From: Priapulus caudatus
Lineage: Eukaryota > Priapulida > Priapulimorpha > Priapulimorphida > Priapulidae
Reading direction: 5' to 3'
DNA length: 25,345 nt
Assembly: GCF_000485595.1 (NCBI RefSeq)
Contig: NW_014577150.1
Location: 37,624-62,968, forward strand
Below, piece by piece: positions 11,508-24,184 of the stretch (the first letter of the stretch is position 1; each line of letters opens with the position of its first letter). The notes below the pieces were generated by a model. It did not search any database and had not been told where the DNA came from. It saw nothing but the letters and a program-made list of their open reading frames with translations. A program made the position numbers and the translations under genes.

Positions 11508-11602
11508 GACGGAGCTGGCGAACATTTGCACGAGAGTATATTGCGTAAATCCCCAATTAGCTCTAAAATCAACCGCAGAATTTATGCGGGCGTCTACAGT
11601 AT
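11508..11602 (+). repeat. 95-bp exact direct repeat, copy 2
   Basis: Identical to 11308-11402 at an offset of exactly 200 bp. It then diverges into a CG-alternating run (about 11609-11624) where copy 1 has AT repeats. Confidence 0.95.
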
Positions 11603-12524
11603 GCATGCGCCGCGCGCGCGCGCGTGTAAACGTTCACGCTCAGCGCGCAGTCAGAGCCCTATAACAAACAGTTCTATTGTCTCTTCCGGTCAGCGCCATA
11701 ATCCGCAGTAATTAATAGATCGTCTATTGTTCAGCCTCCTCTCGCCGGACTACCAGCACTCAGCGCCTGCTGCCTCCTACGGGCTGCCTGTATGGCTCCT
11801 CGCGACCGCATTGTCCGCGCCTGAAGAGAAGCTGCATGAGAGACTGAGAGAGAGGGGGAGGTGAAAGAGAGAGAGAGAGAGACCCCCAGATGTCAATGTG
11901 TTTGGGTAGCGAATTTTGGCGGACTGCACTAGATTCACGAAAATTGCACCTGTTTGAATACGCGGCACGGATTACAGCATAGCCGAAATCCATGAAAATG
12001 TATCGACCTCCAATATAATGCCAAAAGATAACAGCTGATATGTATATAGTGCGCAGATCATTCGCACCCTGTTAGTATACTAGCTCCTTTGTGCATTTGC
12101 GAATGATATATACATATAAATATCTAATATATGCGCTCATGCATTCGTGCATTCGTGTTTGAGTGTGCATGTGCGTTTGCGCCTTGTCTGTATGTCGATT
12201 GATGGTCAGCACACTCCACGTTGTGAGAGATATGCGACATGATATTTGAAGCAACAGTAATTGCTTTAATGACTAATGATACGGGTCACGGGCACGGGAA
12301 ATGGCAGCGAATGGAAAGGGGTATAATATTCGCTTAGCCATTAAAGCTATAACATTTAGCATACTTGGATTTTATCACTTTGCAAGTGACAACGGTATCT
12401 ATACTATAGTTACTAATACTATAGTTGGCAGTGCAGACGATATTCCAGGGGTTGATTAATGACGACAGACGCCCCTGCCGATGGAGGCTACGATCGAGCC
12501 AGTGTCCGACACCGTTTCTGCGGA

Positions 12525-12554
12525 CCAATCAACACCGCTATTGTGCGCGGGAAA
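12525..12554. promoter_or_regulatory. CCAAT box and E2F-consensus pair
   Basis: CCAAT at 12525-12529 and GCGGGAAA at 12547-12554 (TTTCCCGC on the minus strand, the E2F consensus) lie 17 bp apart in a CpG-rich segment. The pairing is typical of growth-regulated promoters, but no adjacent gene was found. Confidence 0.3.
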
Positions 12555-13032
12555 GCGGCTGGGCAGTGGTCGAGATGCTGGCAGCCGTTAAACACACATA
12601 GGGCTTGGCCCACTTAGCGCGTCATTATGACGGCCCGCCGTAATTACTGGCAAGTGGCGAGCTGGCGACACCAGGTGTAGCTGCCAAGCTGTAGTACACC
12701 CGACGCGACACCTAGCGCCGACATTGCGTACTTGCGCACAAAAATACGCTGTCTGCGCGCGTATCGAGCTGTATATGTATATATAAACACAGTTCCGCGG
12801 CCTCCCTTACCGGTAGAAAACTTTCATTGTTAGCATTGCTGTTATCGATCGATGTGTTACGATTTGATTACATTTAATAACGCTTAATATGGTAATTATA
12901 ATGATTTAATTGGCTCTATTATATGGGGAAAAACGGACTATAACTTCGCTGCTTGCTTGAGAGGCATATAGCAGGTAAATTAGTGTATGGCTGACTATCT
13001 GCGATGTCAGCCCCTCGTAGCTTTTATGCGGT

Positions 13033-13058
13033 CATGTAATGTAAAGAAACATTACATG
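13033..13058. repeat. Perfect inverted repeat (hairpin), 10-bp arms
   Basis: CATGTAATGT at 13033-13042 pairs with ACATTACATG at 13049-13058 across a 6-nt AAAGAA loop. It is too short for a microRNA precursor and has no U tract for a Pol III terminator. It may be a protein-binding palindrome. Confidence 0.7.
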
Positions 13059-13306
13059 TAAAACACGTTGGCTAAGAACTGTTCGACATCCTCGCCGAAA
13101 ACACCTATAGCATTTTTAACGTAACAGATACACTGAGACCATTAGGCATTTATGTTTGCTTTCATGTAGAACTCGTAGCGCACGTAACGATTGCAAGGCG
13201 AGCATTCGCGTGAGCATGCAGTGTTCCCCGGTGTGACATCGACTGCTTTATAAGATCTTTCAGTTTACAGGCAACGAATATGCACAAATATATCGATTTA
13301 ACGTTT

Positions 13307-13308
<2 letters not shown>

Positions 13309-13382
<74 letters not shown>

Positions 13383-13577
13383 GTATGTGTGTGTGTTTGT
13401 TTGTGTGTGTGGTGTGGTGTGTGTGTGTGTGTGTGGTGTGTGTGTGTTAGTGTGTGGTGTGTGTGTGTGTGTGTGTGTGTGGGGTGTGTGTGTGTGTGTG
13501 AGTGTGTGTGTGGTGTTGTGTGGTGGTGTGTGTGTGTGTGTAGGCGTGTGTGTGTGCGTGTGTATGTATGTGTGTAT
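13309..13577. repeat. GT-rich array
   Basis: Pure (GT)n for 69 bp from 13309 to 13377, then 200 bp of degenerate GT with GGTGT, TTTG and TAG interruptions. The Val/Cys frames are artefacts. Confidence 0.97.
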
Positions 13578-14889
13578 AAGCTTATAAAATTATAGGGTGC
13601 ATTTAATATAGGAATGCATATCTCAAATAAAAGTCCTATAACATGTACACTTTAGTACTGTTATCGTAATCTTTCGATTTTGTCTCAATGAGTCGGTAAA
13701 TTGTTGATAATATAAAGTAGTAGTGCAGTCATGAATACGCATTGATTCATATATTATATTCTATGCTTCATATACGTCATGTATATGTATCCAATGTGGC
13801 GGGGAGGGGATTGTGGAATGTTAGACGATAGTTAGGCCACGGGTGTGGTCTAATGGGTCCACGGGTTTCAATCACATCACTATACTATGATTATGCGTTA
13901 TTTTATGTGATAGACGTAATGTCGCACGTCTACACGGAGAATACAGCGACGGTAGAGGCAGCAGTGCGTGTTCTCAAAACCTGCTGCTAACTAGCTGAGA
14001 TCTACAGGCGAGTCTAGATAGCACGTAAATACCAGGCGCATCTTTGCCGACCGGTGAGCTGTCGGCGACGTGCAACCCGGCGGCAGACGCGCCAACACCG
14101 GCGACAGGCGGTAATAGGGCGTCTGCGGTCACAACAGACCCTTCTAGATCACCGGGATCACGGCGACGTCAACGAATTTTTTCGTCGAATGTCAGAGGAA
14201 ATGACACATTCGGCAATGCAATGTCATCAGAACCTCATTAGTCTCACATACAGGATACACACTCTACCTCCTTATATACTGCATGATTAAGCGTTTCTAT
14301 GAAACAACGAGGAATATAGACGAGAACATTTTTTCGCATAAACATGATATAAATTTGCATCTACAATTGATTTTACATTTGCATTGATTTTGATATGTAG
14401 GCCTGCATCCACTTGTCTCTATGTAGATGCGATCGAAGAGCACTTCAGTGCTCCATATACTCGTGCTCGCGTATACGTAGCTTTTACCAGATACTCACTA
14501 CACAATTGCCGCATATTTGCATAGCTATTTCACGACGAATTTTCGGGCCAATCTATAATTTACGGCTGTCCAAAAACGTGGTCAATAATCGATCATATAT
14601 GAGCGCACACAAATAGTCATGCACGTTTTAGTCACAAAGCATTCGCATACAACAGGCGTCTGCGTATTCCTACATATTCGCGCGATATGCATAACTTCAT
14701 CGTGCGTGATGACGTTCCCAGAAACATCAAGTCGAACAGGTGGCACTGTCTATACACCGTCCCGCCATATTGTTCGTACCTTCACACTGAGCCAGCCGAT
14801 CAAGTATCGAAACTGTGAAAAGTTTGTTCACTTCTCGCACCTGACCGCCAGCGCGCAGAGACGCAATTTGCTTATCTGCTCTTGTTGCA
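13578..14889. other. Intergenic stretch without recognised gene
   Basis: Short open frames occur (for example 14044-14241) with no recognisable domain. AT-rich at 13600-13790. Confidence 0.45.
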
Positions 14890-15090
14890 AAACCGCGACT
14901 AAATATTGGCACCGCTCGACGTCGCACAATGGCGGATGTTTACGGCGCACCGCGGCCCGTGTAAAGAGCACTCGGTCGGGCCGACGGTGCCGTAAATCAG
15001 TCGCCATTGTTCGCCGACCCGGCTCCTCCCCATCGTCAATGCAACGACTTCGCACCGTCTTTGTCCGCCGACTGCGGTGTTAATTTCGCA
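14890..15090. promoter_or_regulatory. CpG-rich promoter-like segment with inverted YY1/SOX-like sites
   Basis: An inverted CCAAT (ATTGG, 14905-14909) is followed by ACAATGGCG at 14926-14934 and its exact reverse complement CGCCATTGT at 15002-15010. The core combines ATGGCG (YY1-like) with ACAAT (SOX-like). CG dinucleotides are dense through the segment. No downstream exon was identified on either strand. Confidence 0.35.
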
Positions 15091-15313
15091 TTTGTTTTCG
15101 CGGCGGCGATGATTCGCGCTGAATGCTAGTGGGTGGCGCGCTCTGATCGCGGCAGACGAAGCTATAGCACCTTCAGTCGACACCTTCAATCTGCTGCCGT
15201 CATCGCCAGCACCGCTAACACGTAGGATCTTCAGCTGCCAACATACATGCGACAATGTAACCCAGTGCGCCCACTCTGCTTGCTTAAGTTATCGTATCTA
15301 CTCCCCCAACCAT

Positions 15314-15403
15314 TCATCGCCATCATCATCATCATCATCGTCATCATCATCATCATCATCATCATCATCGTCATCATCATCGTCATCATCATCATCATCA
15401 TCG

Positions 15404-15444
<41 letters not shown>

Positions 15445-15497
15445 GTCATCATCATCACTACCATCATCATTATCACCATGATCGTCGTCGTCGCCAT
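15314..15497. repeat. (CAT)n trinucleotide array with CGT interruptions
   Basis: About 60 triplets, mostly CAT/ATC, with isolated CGT units, and a small echo at 15535-15560. The poly-Asp frame on the minus strand (15298-15525) and poly-Ile and poly-Met frames are repeat artefacts without flanking homology. Confidence 0.97.
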
Positions 15498-15650
15498 GAC
15501 CGCTCTCTTCACATTCTGGTTTCAACCATATACGATCATCATCATTGTCGTCGTCGCCGCGCTCGTAGTTGCTCCTCGTTATGCCGGTAACATTAGTAGA
15601 AAAATTATAAATTAATATACTAATACAAACACAAAAATGTTATAAAAAGG

Positions 15651-15757
15651 GTGTTCGTGTGCGTGTAGTGTGATGTGTGAGGTGTTTGTGTGTGGGGGCG
15701 CCTGTGTGTGTGTGTGTTGTGTTGGTGGAGTGTGTGTGTGTTTGTGTTGTGTGTGTG

Positions 15758-15796
<39 letters not shown>

Positions 15797-15922
15797 GTTG
15801 TGTGTGTGTGTGGTGTGTGTGTGTGTGTGATGTGTGTGTGTGAGTAGAGAGAGAGAGAGTGTTGTGTGTGTGTGTGTGTGTGTGTGTGTTGCGCGCGCGC
15901 GTGCGTGCGTGTGTGCGTGTAT
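15651..15922. repeat. GT-rich array with GAGA and GCGC interruptions
   Basis: Degenerate (GT)n, containing (AG)n near 15845-15859 and a (GC)n run near 15891-15900. Confidence 0.95.
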
Positions 15923-17444
15923 ATGGGGGCAGGCAGTGTTTAACCAGCTTGTTACCGTTCTATTCAAATTGACACAACTCATCGCGTGGCGAGAATATCG
16001 TATCGCACAGTAACTGCCATTTCAATTTACCCAGAGCATCTTTTTAGTGTTTAACGAGCTACTTCTAGTCGAGTATAACCGCCGATGTAAATCCGTTATG
16101 ATGATGCATCGTATTAAGCGCGCAGGTACGGTTATCTAGTAACAGCGAGTATGCGATGTTCCAACGGCTAGAGCAAGGCCTAATTATACCAGTAAGCCTA
16201 AGGGACTTTTCGTTTTCAGCCTGACGTGTTTATTAATGTATTGACTTATAGTAGGTCTATTCTATTACACCTTGTATGCAGACAGCTAGTGGCGTTCCCG
16301 CGAAGGTCGTTTGTCGCTTTGAGAAAGTAGGAAGCTTAATGATCCACTGACAACCATAGATTATGTAGTATAAAACTCTACTGACGGCAAATATTCGGAC
16401 ACTTTTATGGAAAATAAACATTAAATGTATGTACACCGAAGCGTAGCTAATGGGGAGAGAACGATACGCATCGCATAGTAAATGTTTGCAGGACCATGTG
16501 GTTTATATGTGCTGGCGCATTTGTGACAGAAATAAGTCAAAAGTAGAAAATACGGGCACCGATACGCAGGCTTGAGGTTCACTGATATTGTGCAGGGAAT
16601 CGATCAGTAGAGTGGTAAATATCAGGGAATTTAGCTGCTGATATATACTTTAACATGGCCCTAGAGGAAATTCGGGAAAAGGAAGATTGTGGTCATATTA
16701 TTATAATATTAAAATAAATGTAAAAAGTATTTAATGCAGATTTACAAAGTTTCTTCTAGAAGTATTCTATTTAATGTTATGCCAGATTCTAGATATGAGT
16801 CACCGCGTACTCGGTGAGGAATACAGGCCAACAGAAGAAAACGTGGGTGGGCATTTCCTCCTATATCTCTCTTTTTCGTCCCTTAATATTCTCCTATTCT
16901 TCATGACCTCTCCATCTTTCCTATTCTATATTCCATGGTTCTATCTATCCCTAATTCCTTATTGTTCCCCTTCTCATTCTGTTATCATTTATTCTTTTCT
17001 CTCCAATTCATTTATCTTCTGTCTCCTCATCGCCCCTTCATCCAATTCCTTCTTTACTATTTCTCCCATTCTCTCCTTTAGCTCGTTTTACTCTTCGAAT
17101 GTGACTCATATATTGAATCTACCATTAACTAAATTAAAAATTAAAAGTCTGGCAAATCATATCAATCATCGTTGAAGTATTCTAATATTGACAATAGCTA
17201 TGCATAATTATGTTGATCGTGGGGAAGCTAGATTTAGATTATTGTATAACATCAACACATGCTTCACTTTTGTTATTGCCTGTTTACAGTTGACAACGTT
17301 TACTATGGCCAAGTCTCTGTGATTAAATTTCACTGCACCCGGTTTAAACCGCAATACGTTATCGCAAGTTCTATTATATTACTTAATTAATTATAGGCTA
17401 TCGTAAGAACGAGGTCCCATTTGCGTCAAACGACGAACCCATCT
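15923..17444. other. Intergenic stretch containing a pyrimidine-rich tract
   Basis: The plus strand at about 16854-17098 is strongly pyrimidine-biased (T/C with CTAT and TTCC motifs). This keeps a 133-codon frame open (16774-17175) that reads as a Ser/Phe/Leu/Ile-rich hydrophobic chain. I read that as composition, not a gene. Confidence 0.5.
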
Positions 17445-17548
17445 GTGCGTGTGCGTGCGTGCGTGCGTGCGTGCGTGCGAACTGGCGAGCGAGCTAGAGT
17501 GCCCGCATACGCGCGTGTATGTGCGTATGTGCGCGTGTGTGCGCGTGT
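17445..17548. repeat. (GTGC)n and GT/GC-rich repeats
   Basis: (GTGC)n at 17445-17479, a 27-bp unique part, then GTGTATGTGC-type repeats to 17548. Confidence 0.9.
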
Positions 17549-18288
17549 AACTGTCTTTGCAACACGCTATGCGCTAAAGTAAATGTTTTCACATTCAAAC
17601 AGTAGCCAGCATAAATTATTCACACGCCGTACTTTAGCATGTGCGTCTTCATATTGGGCATGTTAATATGCGATTACCCTAAAAATGTCTACATGATGCG
17701 CTATAGGTGATTATTATTCTCAAGCAATACTCAACAGCCCGGTCACTAGATGTGTGAATTATCCTAATCCGGGGATAATTCTGCTTCACATCTTACGCGA
17801 AACCTTTCATGCGAGAGATGCTGTTTGTCGCCCACTCTTTGTGCGTCACATCACGACATCGCATTTATCTGGCTACAGGCCGTCGTCTCATTTTGCGTCC
17901 CACCCATAGTGATGCCTTAGATGTGGTAACATATCTTTGTCGCTTGACAGCCCAACTCGACGATGGGATAAAGCGAGATACCAGTAGCTGTCAAGTTTTT
18001 GCGACAGACAGACACAGATGTAACACATGTCAGCAGGAGGTATATAAGCACAGCCCACATGCTGGATCATATAACTATTACAGTTACGTATCCCACCGAG
18101 TGAGGGGGGGGGGTAGCGCCCTTTGACCGAAAAACGACGAACTAAGGCGAAGAGGCGCGAAAGAAATTCGGAAAGAGTGAGTGGTAGAAAAATATTGGAG
18201 CCGGGTAATGATGGAGTGGCGGTGAGCAGAACGTGGGAGAGAAGGCTGAGCGAGTACGGGAAGTGAAGGACTAGCCAGCCAGTCAGAT
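17549..18288. other. Intergenic stretch with a possible TATA box
   Basis: TATATAAG at 18041-18048 matches the TATA consensus on the plus strand, but nothing recognisable lies downstream before the repeat array. A G9 run sits near 18105. Confidence 0.35.
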
Positions 18289-18578
18289 AGACAGGGAGAC
18301 CGATAGACAGGCAGGCAAACATGCAGACAGACAGACAGACAGATAGATAGACGGACGGACGGACGGACGTACGGACGGACGGACGGACGGACAGACAGAC
18401 AGACAGACAGATAGATAGACAGACGGACGGACGGACGTACGGACGGACGGACGGACGGACAGACAGACAGACAGACAGACATGACAGACAGACAGACCAG
18501 AAGACAGACAGACAGAACAGACAGAGCAGACAACACGACAAATAGATAGACGATACGACTAGATGATAGATAAGATAG

Positions 18579-18631
<53 letters not shown>

Positions 18632-18651
18632 GAATATATAGATAGATAGAT
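18289..18651. repeat. Tetranucleotide array of GACA, GGAC and GATA blocks
   Basis: GACA and GGAC blocks alternate to about 18540, followed by pure (GATA)n at 18580-18631. Within the first part a 68-bp higher-order unit is present twice (GTAC landmarks at 18369 and 18437). Long Leu/Ser/Val or Tyr/Leu/Ser frames on the minus strand come from the repeat. Confidence 0.97.
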
Positions 18652-18723
18652 AGGGTGACAGACAGGGAGGCAGAGGGATGAGAGAAAGAAGGAAAGAAAG
18701 CAAGAGAGAGCGCGATAGAGCGC

Positions 18724-20660
<1,937 letters not shown>

Positions 20661-20930
20661 GTCCTCTTTCTCATTGCTCTCACTTTTCTTTCTCTTTCTC
20701 TCTCTCTCTCTCTTTTTCTCTCTCTCTCTCGCTCTCTCCGTTTCCCTTTCTAATTTCCCTACTCCGATCTTTCTCAGTGGCCCCTATTGCTTTCCTCGTC
20801 CGTTTCTCTTTCTCTCCTTTGGTTTTTGCCTTCGTATGGTTTTTATTTGTATGTGCCTCATCTCTCACCTTAGCTCATCTTTTTCTATCTCGCGCGCTCT
20901 CTCTCTCTCTTTCTCTCTTTCTCATCAATT
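20661..20930. repeat. Pyrimidine-rich tract with (CT)n blocks
   Basis: Degenerate TC/TTTC repeats with pure (CT)n blocks near 20696-20712 and 20898-20912. The Leu/Ser/Phe frames (20674-21048 and 20777-21100, plus) come from this composition. Confidence 0.85.
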
Positions 20931-21904
20931 ATTTGTGTGTCATTCTCTTTATGCATGTCATTCCCTGCAGTCCTCCCTCATCTATGCTGCGTTCTCTACC
21001 TCTGCTATATGTCGCGCTGTTATATCTCAGCGCGATATGCATGCATGACACCCGTGTAAAGCTGAGATGCTCATCGTCACGCAGCCGTTGCTTGCACTAG
21101 TCCGTAGATAGCACGTGAAGCGCCGAAGATAAAAACTGTGAGATCGAGGCGCAGATGAAACGTATTATACAAAACATTCTTTTCGCTCCCTTCCAGTTTA
21201 CGGATGATTAATGGATCGGTGTTGAGAGAGCGGCGGGGCGGGAAGAAACACGCTTTGAATCAGCACGTCGTAAAACATGCAGCAGCTCGCCAAGAACGAA
21301 CCGATGACACGTCGTGTGTGTAAAAACCCGCGCGAAAGAGGCTGGAGAATGCATCTCTAGCGCGCCAGTATTCAGCGAGAAATTTCTTTTATAAATATTT
21401 GAGAAATGCAACTAACGAAATCGAGTTTCCGTATTATACATAGCATTAATAATTTCCACGGCATCACGTCGCGTGCGGGTTTTTTATTGTTTGGAATGTA
21501 GTTACTGTCGATGTGTGATTTTATTGATTGCTCAAGCAATTTGTGCCGATGTTTACCGATGTTAGCCGACATTCGCCGACTTTTACGCGCGTGCATCGAT
21601 GGGCACTCGTGTCATCTAATCACGTTGAATCGTCCTCTGTTCACTCTTTTCGTACTGTACGTACAAGCTGTTGATAAGTATAGCTTACACGATGAAATAA
21701 TAATTTCACCCACTCTAGTTACACTTTTGTTATTAAAGCTGCACGCCATTTTCACGATGAAACCAAAATCGACGACCCAGAATCTGCACAGGCGTAAGCG
21801 TACAGAAAAACATGCAGGCGGAGATTAAGAATTTCAATGTCGTTTTAATTTCACTTGCCATGAAATATATATTAAATATCTCAATGACAAAGAGGTTATT
21901 TTGC
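20931..21904. other. Intergenic stretch without recognised features
   Basis: No exon, RNA gene or repeat identified. Short degenerate CCGAT/CCGAC echoes occur near 21545-21580. Confidence 0.45.
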
Positions 21905-22050
21905 AGAGGCACACGCATGCACACCCACACGCACATATACGCACATGCACACGCGCAGGCACATGCGCACGGACCCGCATATACTCACATGCACATGCGC
22001 ACGCACGCACGTACACACACACACGCACATACACGCGCACACACGCACAT
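21905..22050. repeat. AC-rich array with GCAC and ATAC interruptions
   Basis: Degenerate AC repeats similar in texture to the array at 8571-8858, but shorter. Confidence 0.93.
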
Positions 22051-22702
22051 TATAAACACAAAACTATTGGCGGTGGCTACGAAATAGAGCGTAAACTGAT
22101 TCGCTACCAAACCGTCATTGACAGCTACTTTAATTTATTTTTAAGTTTTAGTTTAAAAGCAGAATGGCTAGCTGGTAGCGACATGAACGACACAAGATTC
22201 AATCAAATACGTCTTGCGGGCAAGATTACAGCTCGTCCGATCAACAGATGAGGCATCGAATCAATGAAAACTAATACATCTCACACAATGAATTTTACAC
22301 GAATTTCGACGACAATATAAAGTTTCAGTGTCCGTCTGGTTATATTATTAGGGATAACGCAGCTCACGGCCAACGGAACAACTGAGTAATGCAATGAGTG
22401 AATTCCCTGACGTTTACTCATCACAATTAGCCAGCCTATGATTCGATCATTGGCCTTTAAGTTGGCAATTGTAACAGACTCTTACTTGTCACGTACTTGT
22501 AATCAAGTAAATTGATGATCTCACCGAGGAATATATTTTTGCGATTGTGTAATGAAGGGCGAGAAGTGAAGACTGACATAGGAATATTGATGAGACAAAC
22601 GGATGGCATCAGATATGCGTACATGGGCGAATCACTGCGATGGAGTATATATACGCGCCGTCACACAAGCTCGACCTCTTACATGAAAACACATCTAGAC
22701 AG
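22051..22702. other. Intergenic stretch without recognised gene
   Basis: The tail of an open frame (to 22251, plus) reads like ordinary protein with mixed composition, but it has no domain I recognise, no clear acceptor and continues upstream only into the AC array. Not called as a gene. Confidence 0.4.
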
Positions 22703-23051
22703 TGCGATGAATGGATGGCTGGACGGACGGACGGACAGACGGATGGACGGACAGCCGGGCGGACGGACGGATGGGCGGACGGACGGACGGACGGACGGAT
22801 GGGCGGACGGACGGACGGACAGACGGACGGGCGGTAGGACGGACGGACGGACGGACGGACGGACGGACGGACGGACGGACGGACGGATGGACGGATGTAT
22901 GGATGGATGGATGGATGGATGGTTGGATGGATGGATGGATGGATGGATAAATGGATGGATGGATGGATGGATGGATGGATGGATGGATGGATGGATGGAT
23001 GGATGGATGGATGGATAAATGGATGGATGGATGGATGGATGGATGAATGGC

Positions 23052-23086
<35 letters not shown>

Positions 23087-23142
23087 ATGGATGGATGGAT
23101 GGATGGATGGATGGATGGACGGATGAATGGCTGGACCGATGG
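22703..23142. repeat. Tetranucleotide array, GGAC passing to GGAT
   Basis: The left part (to about 22890) is GGAC with GGGC, GGAT and GACA variants; the right part is GGAT with GGATAAAT, GGCT and GGAC variants. Variants recur at fixed offsets (GGATAAAT at 22945 and 23013, 68 bp; GATGAATGGCTGGA at 23042 and 23122, 80 bp). The Asp/Gly/Trp/Met and Pro/Ser/Ile/His frames are repeat artefacts. Confidence 0.97.
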
Positions 23143-23396
23143 ATTACGGCAGGAAAAGAAATCATGTGATAATGAATTATTTTCGTCTGATCGCTAACTG
23201 CAATTCAATCTTTCCTTCATTAAATCGACTCTGCCTCTTCTCATTACCTTGTGTCAATCGCTGCAGCACAACAGTACAGATACGATTACAAATACACGCA
23301 ACATGTGACAGCAAGCTGAGACGTCGGATGCAGCTACAGTTTGTTAGGCGTAATTCGGTACTTACTTGTTAGTTTTAGCTTTAGCCTAATGCATTA

Positions 23397-23639
23397 TGCT
23401 AGTCACGACCTCGTAACGACGTTAAGCGATGATCTCACGTTCAGCATTCTGTCTCTTTCGCGTGACAGTAACCGCCTGCCTAAGCCCTATTGATCAATAG
23501 CAATATGCCGTGACTAGCAGTATGACGGTTCTGGCATCATGACCATGTATATCTATGTGTAGAAATGCCTGGCTCTAGTTAGGGCTAGCCATGTGTCTAC
23601 GTGATATGCGTAGATGTCTGGCTCTTGCCATGACTAGCA
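23397..23639. repeat. Decayed direct and inverted repeats
   Basis: GCCRTGACTAGCA occurs at 23507-23519 and 23627-23639, with an inverted copy TGCTAGTCACG at 23397-23407. TAGAAATGCCTGGCTCT at 23560-23576 resembles TAGATGTCTGGCTCT at 23611-23625. The perfect palindrome CTATTGATCAATAG is at 23487-23500. This may be an old tandem repeat or MITE remnant. Confidence 0.5.
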
Positions 23640-24159
23640 ATGCTCGTGACATTGGGAACTATGATTGGTTGTAGCCATGGTTTGACGCGACCGTGGCAAT
23701 GAACGACTTCTGGAAAATCTAAGTGGACTCGTGTGCTTTGCCGTCATATAACTGTCTAATGTAATGACTGCATGTGCAAATGAAGTCATGGTTCACCGGA
23801 ACTAAAGAATACGTTTATCAAACTCTGCCTATGTTCATGTAACGATGAATGATTTTGGTCTTCACCGACAATTGCTGTAACTGGTCACGCCCTAACTCCG
23901 TGTAGCCCTTCGCTCCGCCGCACGTCTGTGTGACTAACACATGACCGATGTTGCTTAACACGATCACATGCAGTGACAACGACCGACATTGCGCATGTCT
24001 GACAGAAATTAAGGGACTGTTTCGATCATTCGTATTTTGTGTGATAGTCTATGCGTGACGATGAGTGGATGAAATCATGACCGGATAAAACAATGTTTGG
24101 CTGCGCTTCTGGCTGACCGAAACTGCGACCAGCCGCCGCAGTGCCTGGCCAGGATCATA

Positions 24160-24184
24160 CTGTCAAGGTCATAATGTTTGACAG
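24160..24184. promoter_or_regulatory. ERR/FTZ-F1-type half-site inside an inverted repeat
   Basis: TCAAGGTCA at 24163-24171 is the extended nuclear-receptor half-site used by ERR and FTZ-F1/SF-1. It overlaps the left arm of a CTGTCAA...TTGACAG inverted repeat (24160-24166 and 24178-24184). Motif-level evidence only. Confidence 0.3.

Larger units (their letters stand above)
11625..13308. other. Intergenic stretch with GA runs and a promoter-like cluster
   Basis: Short (GA)n at 11866-11882. A CpG-richer part at 12440-12740 holds the CCAAT/E2F pair listed separately. A perfect inverted repeat sits at 13033-13058. No exon recognised. Confidence 0.45.

Noticed and set aside
13036-13052. Resemblance of AATGTAAAGAA in the hairpin to part of miR-1
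   Set aside because: The seed differs, and the inverted repeat has only 10-bp arms, far too short for a microRNA precursor.
15298-15525. Acidic poly-Asp protein on the minus strand
   Set aside because: It is the (CAT)n array read as GAT/GAC; flanking residues are unremarkable and no splice sites or homology support it.
16432-16465. GCGTAGCTAATGGGGAG resembling a transposon terminal motif
   Set aside because: Partial match only, with no opposite end or target duplication seen nearby.
22051-22251. Natural-looking protein tail following the AC array
   Set aside because: The 67-codon tail has balanced composition, but I see no AG acceptor at a sensible place, no upstream coding continuation and no known domain.
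22512-23165. Frames of Asp/Gly/Trp/Met and Pro/Ser/Ile/His repeats on both strands
   Set aside because: Four-base repeats give a 12-base, four-residue cycle in all frames. This is not a solenoid protein.
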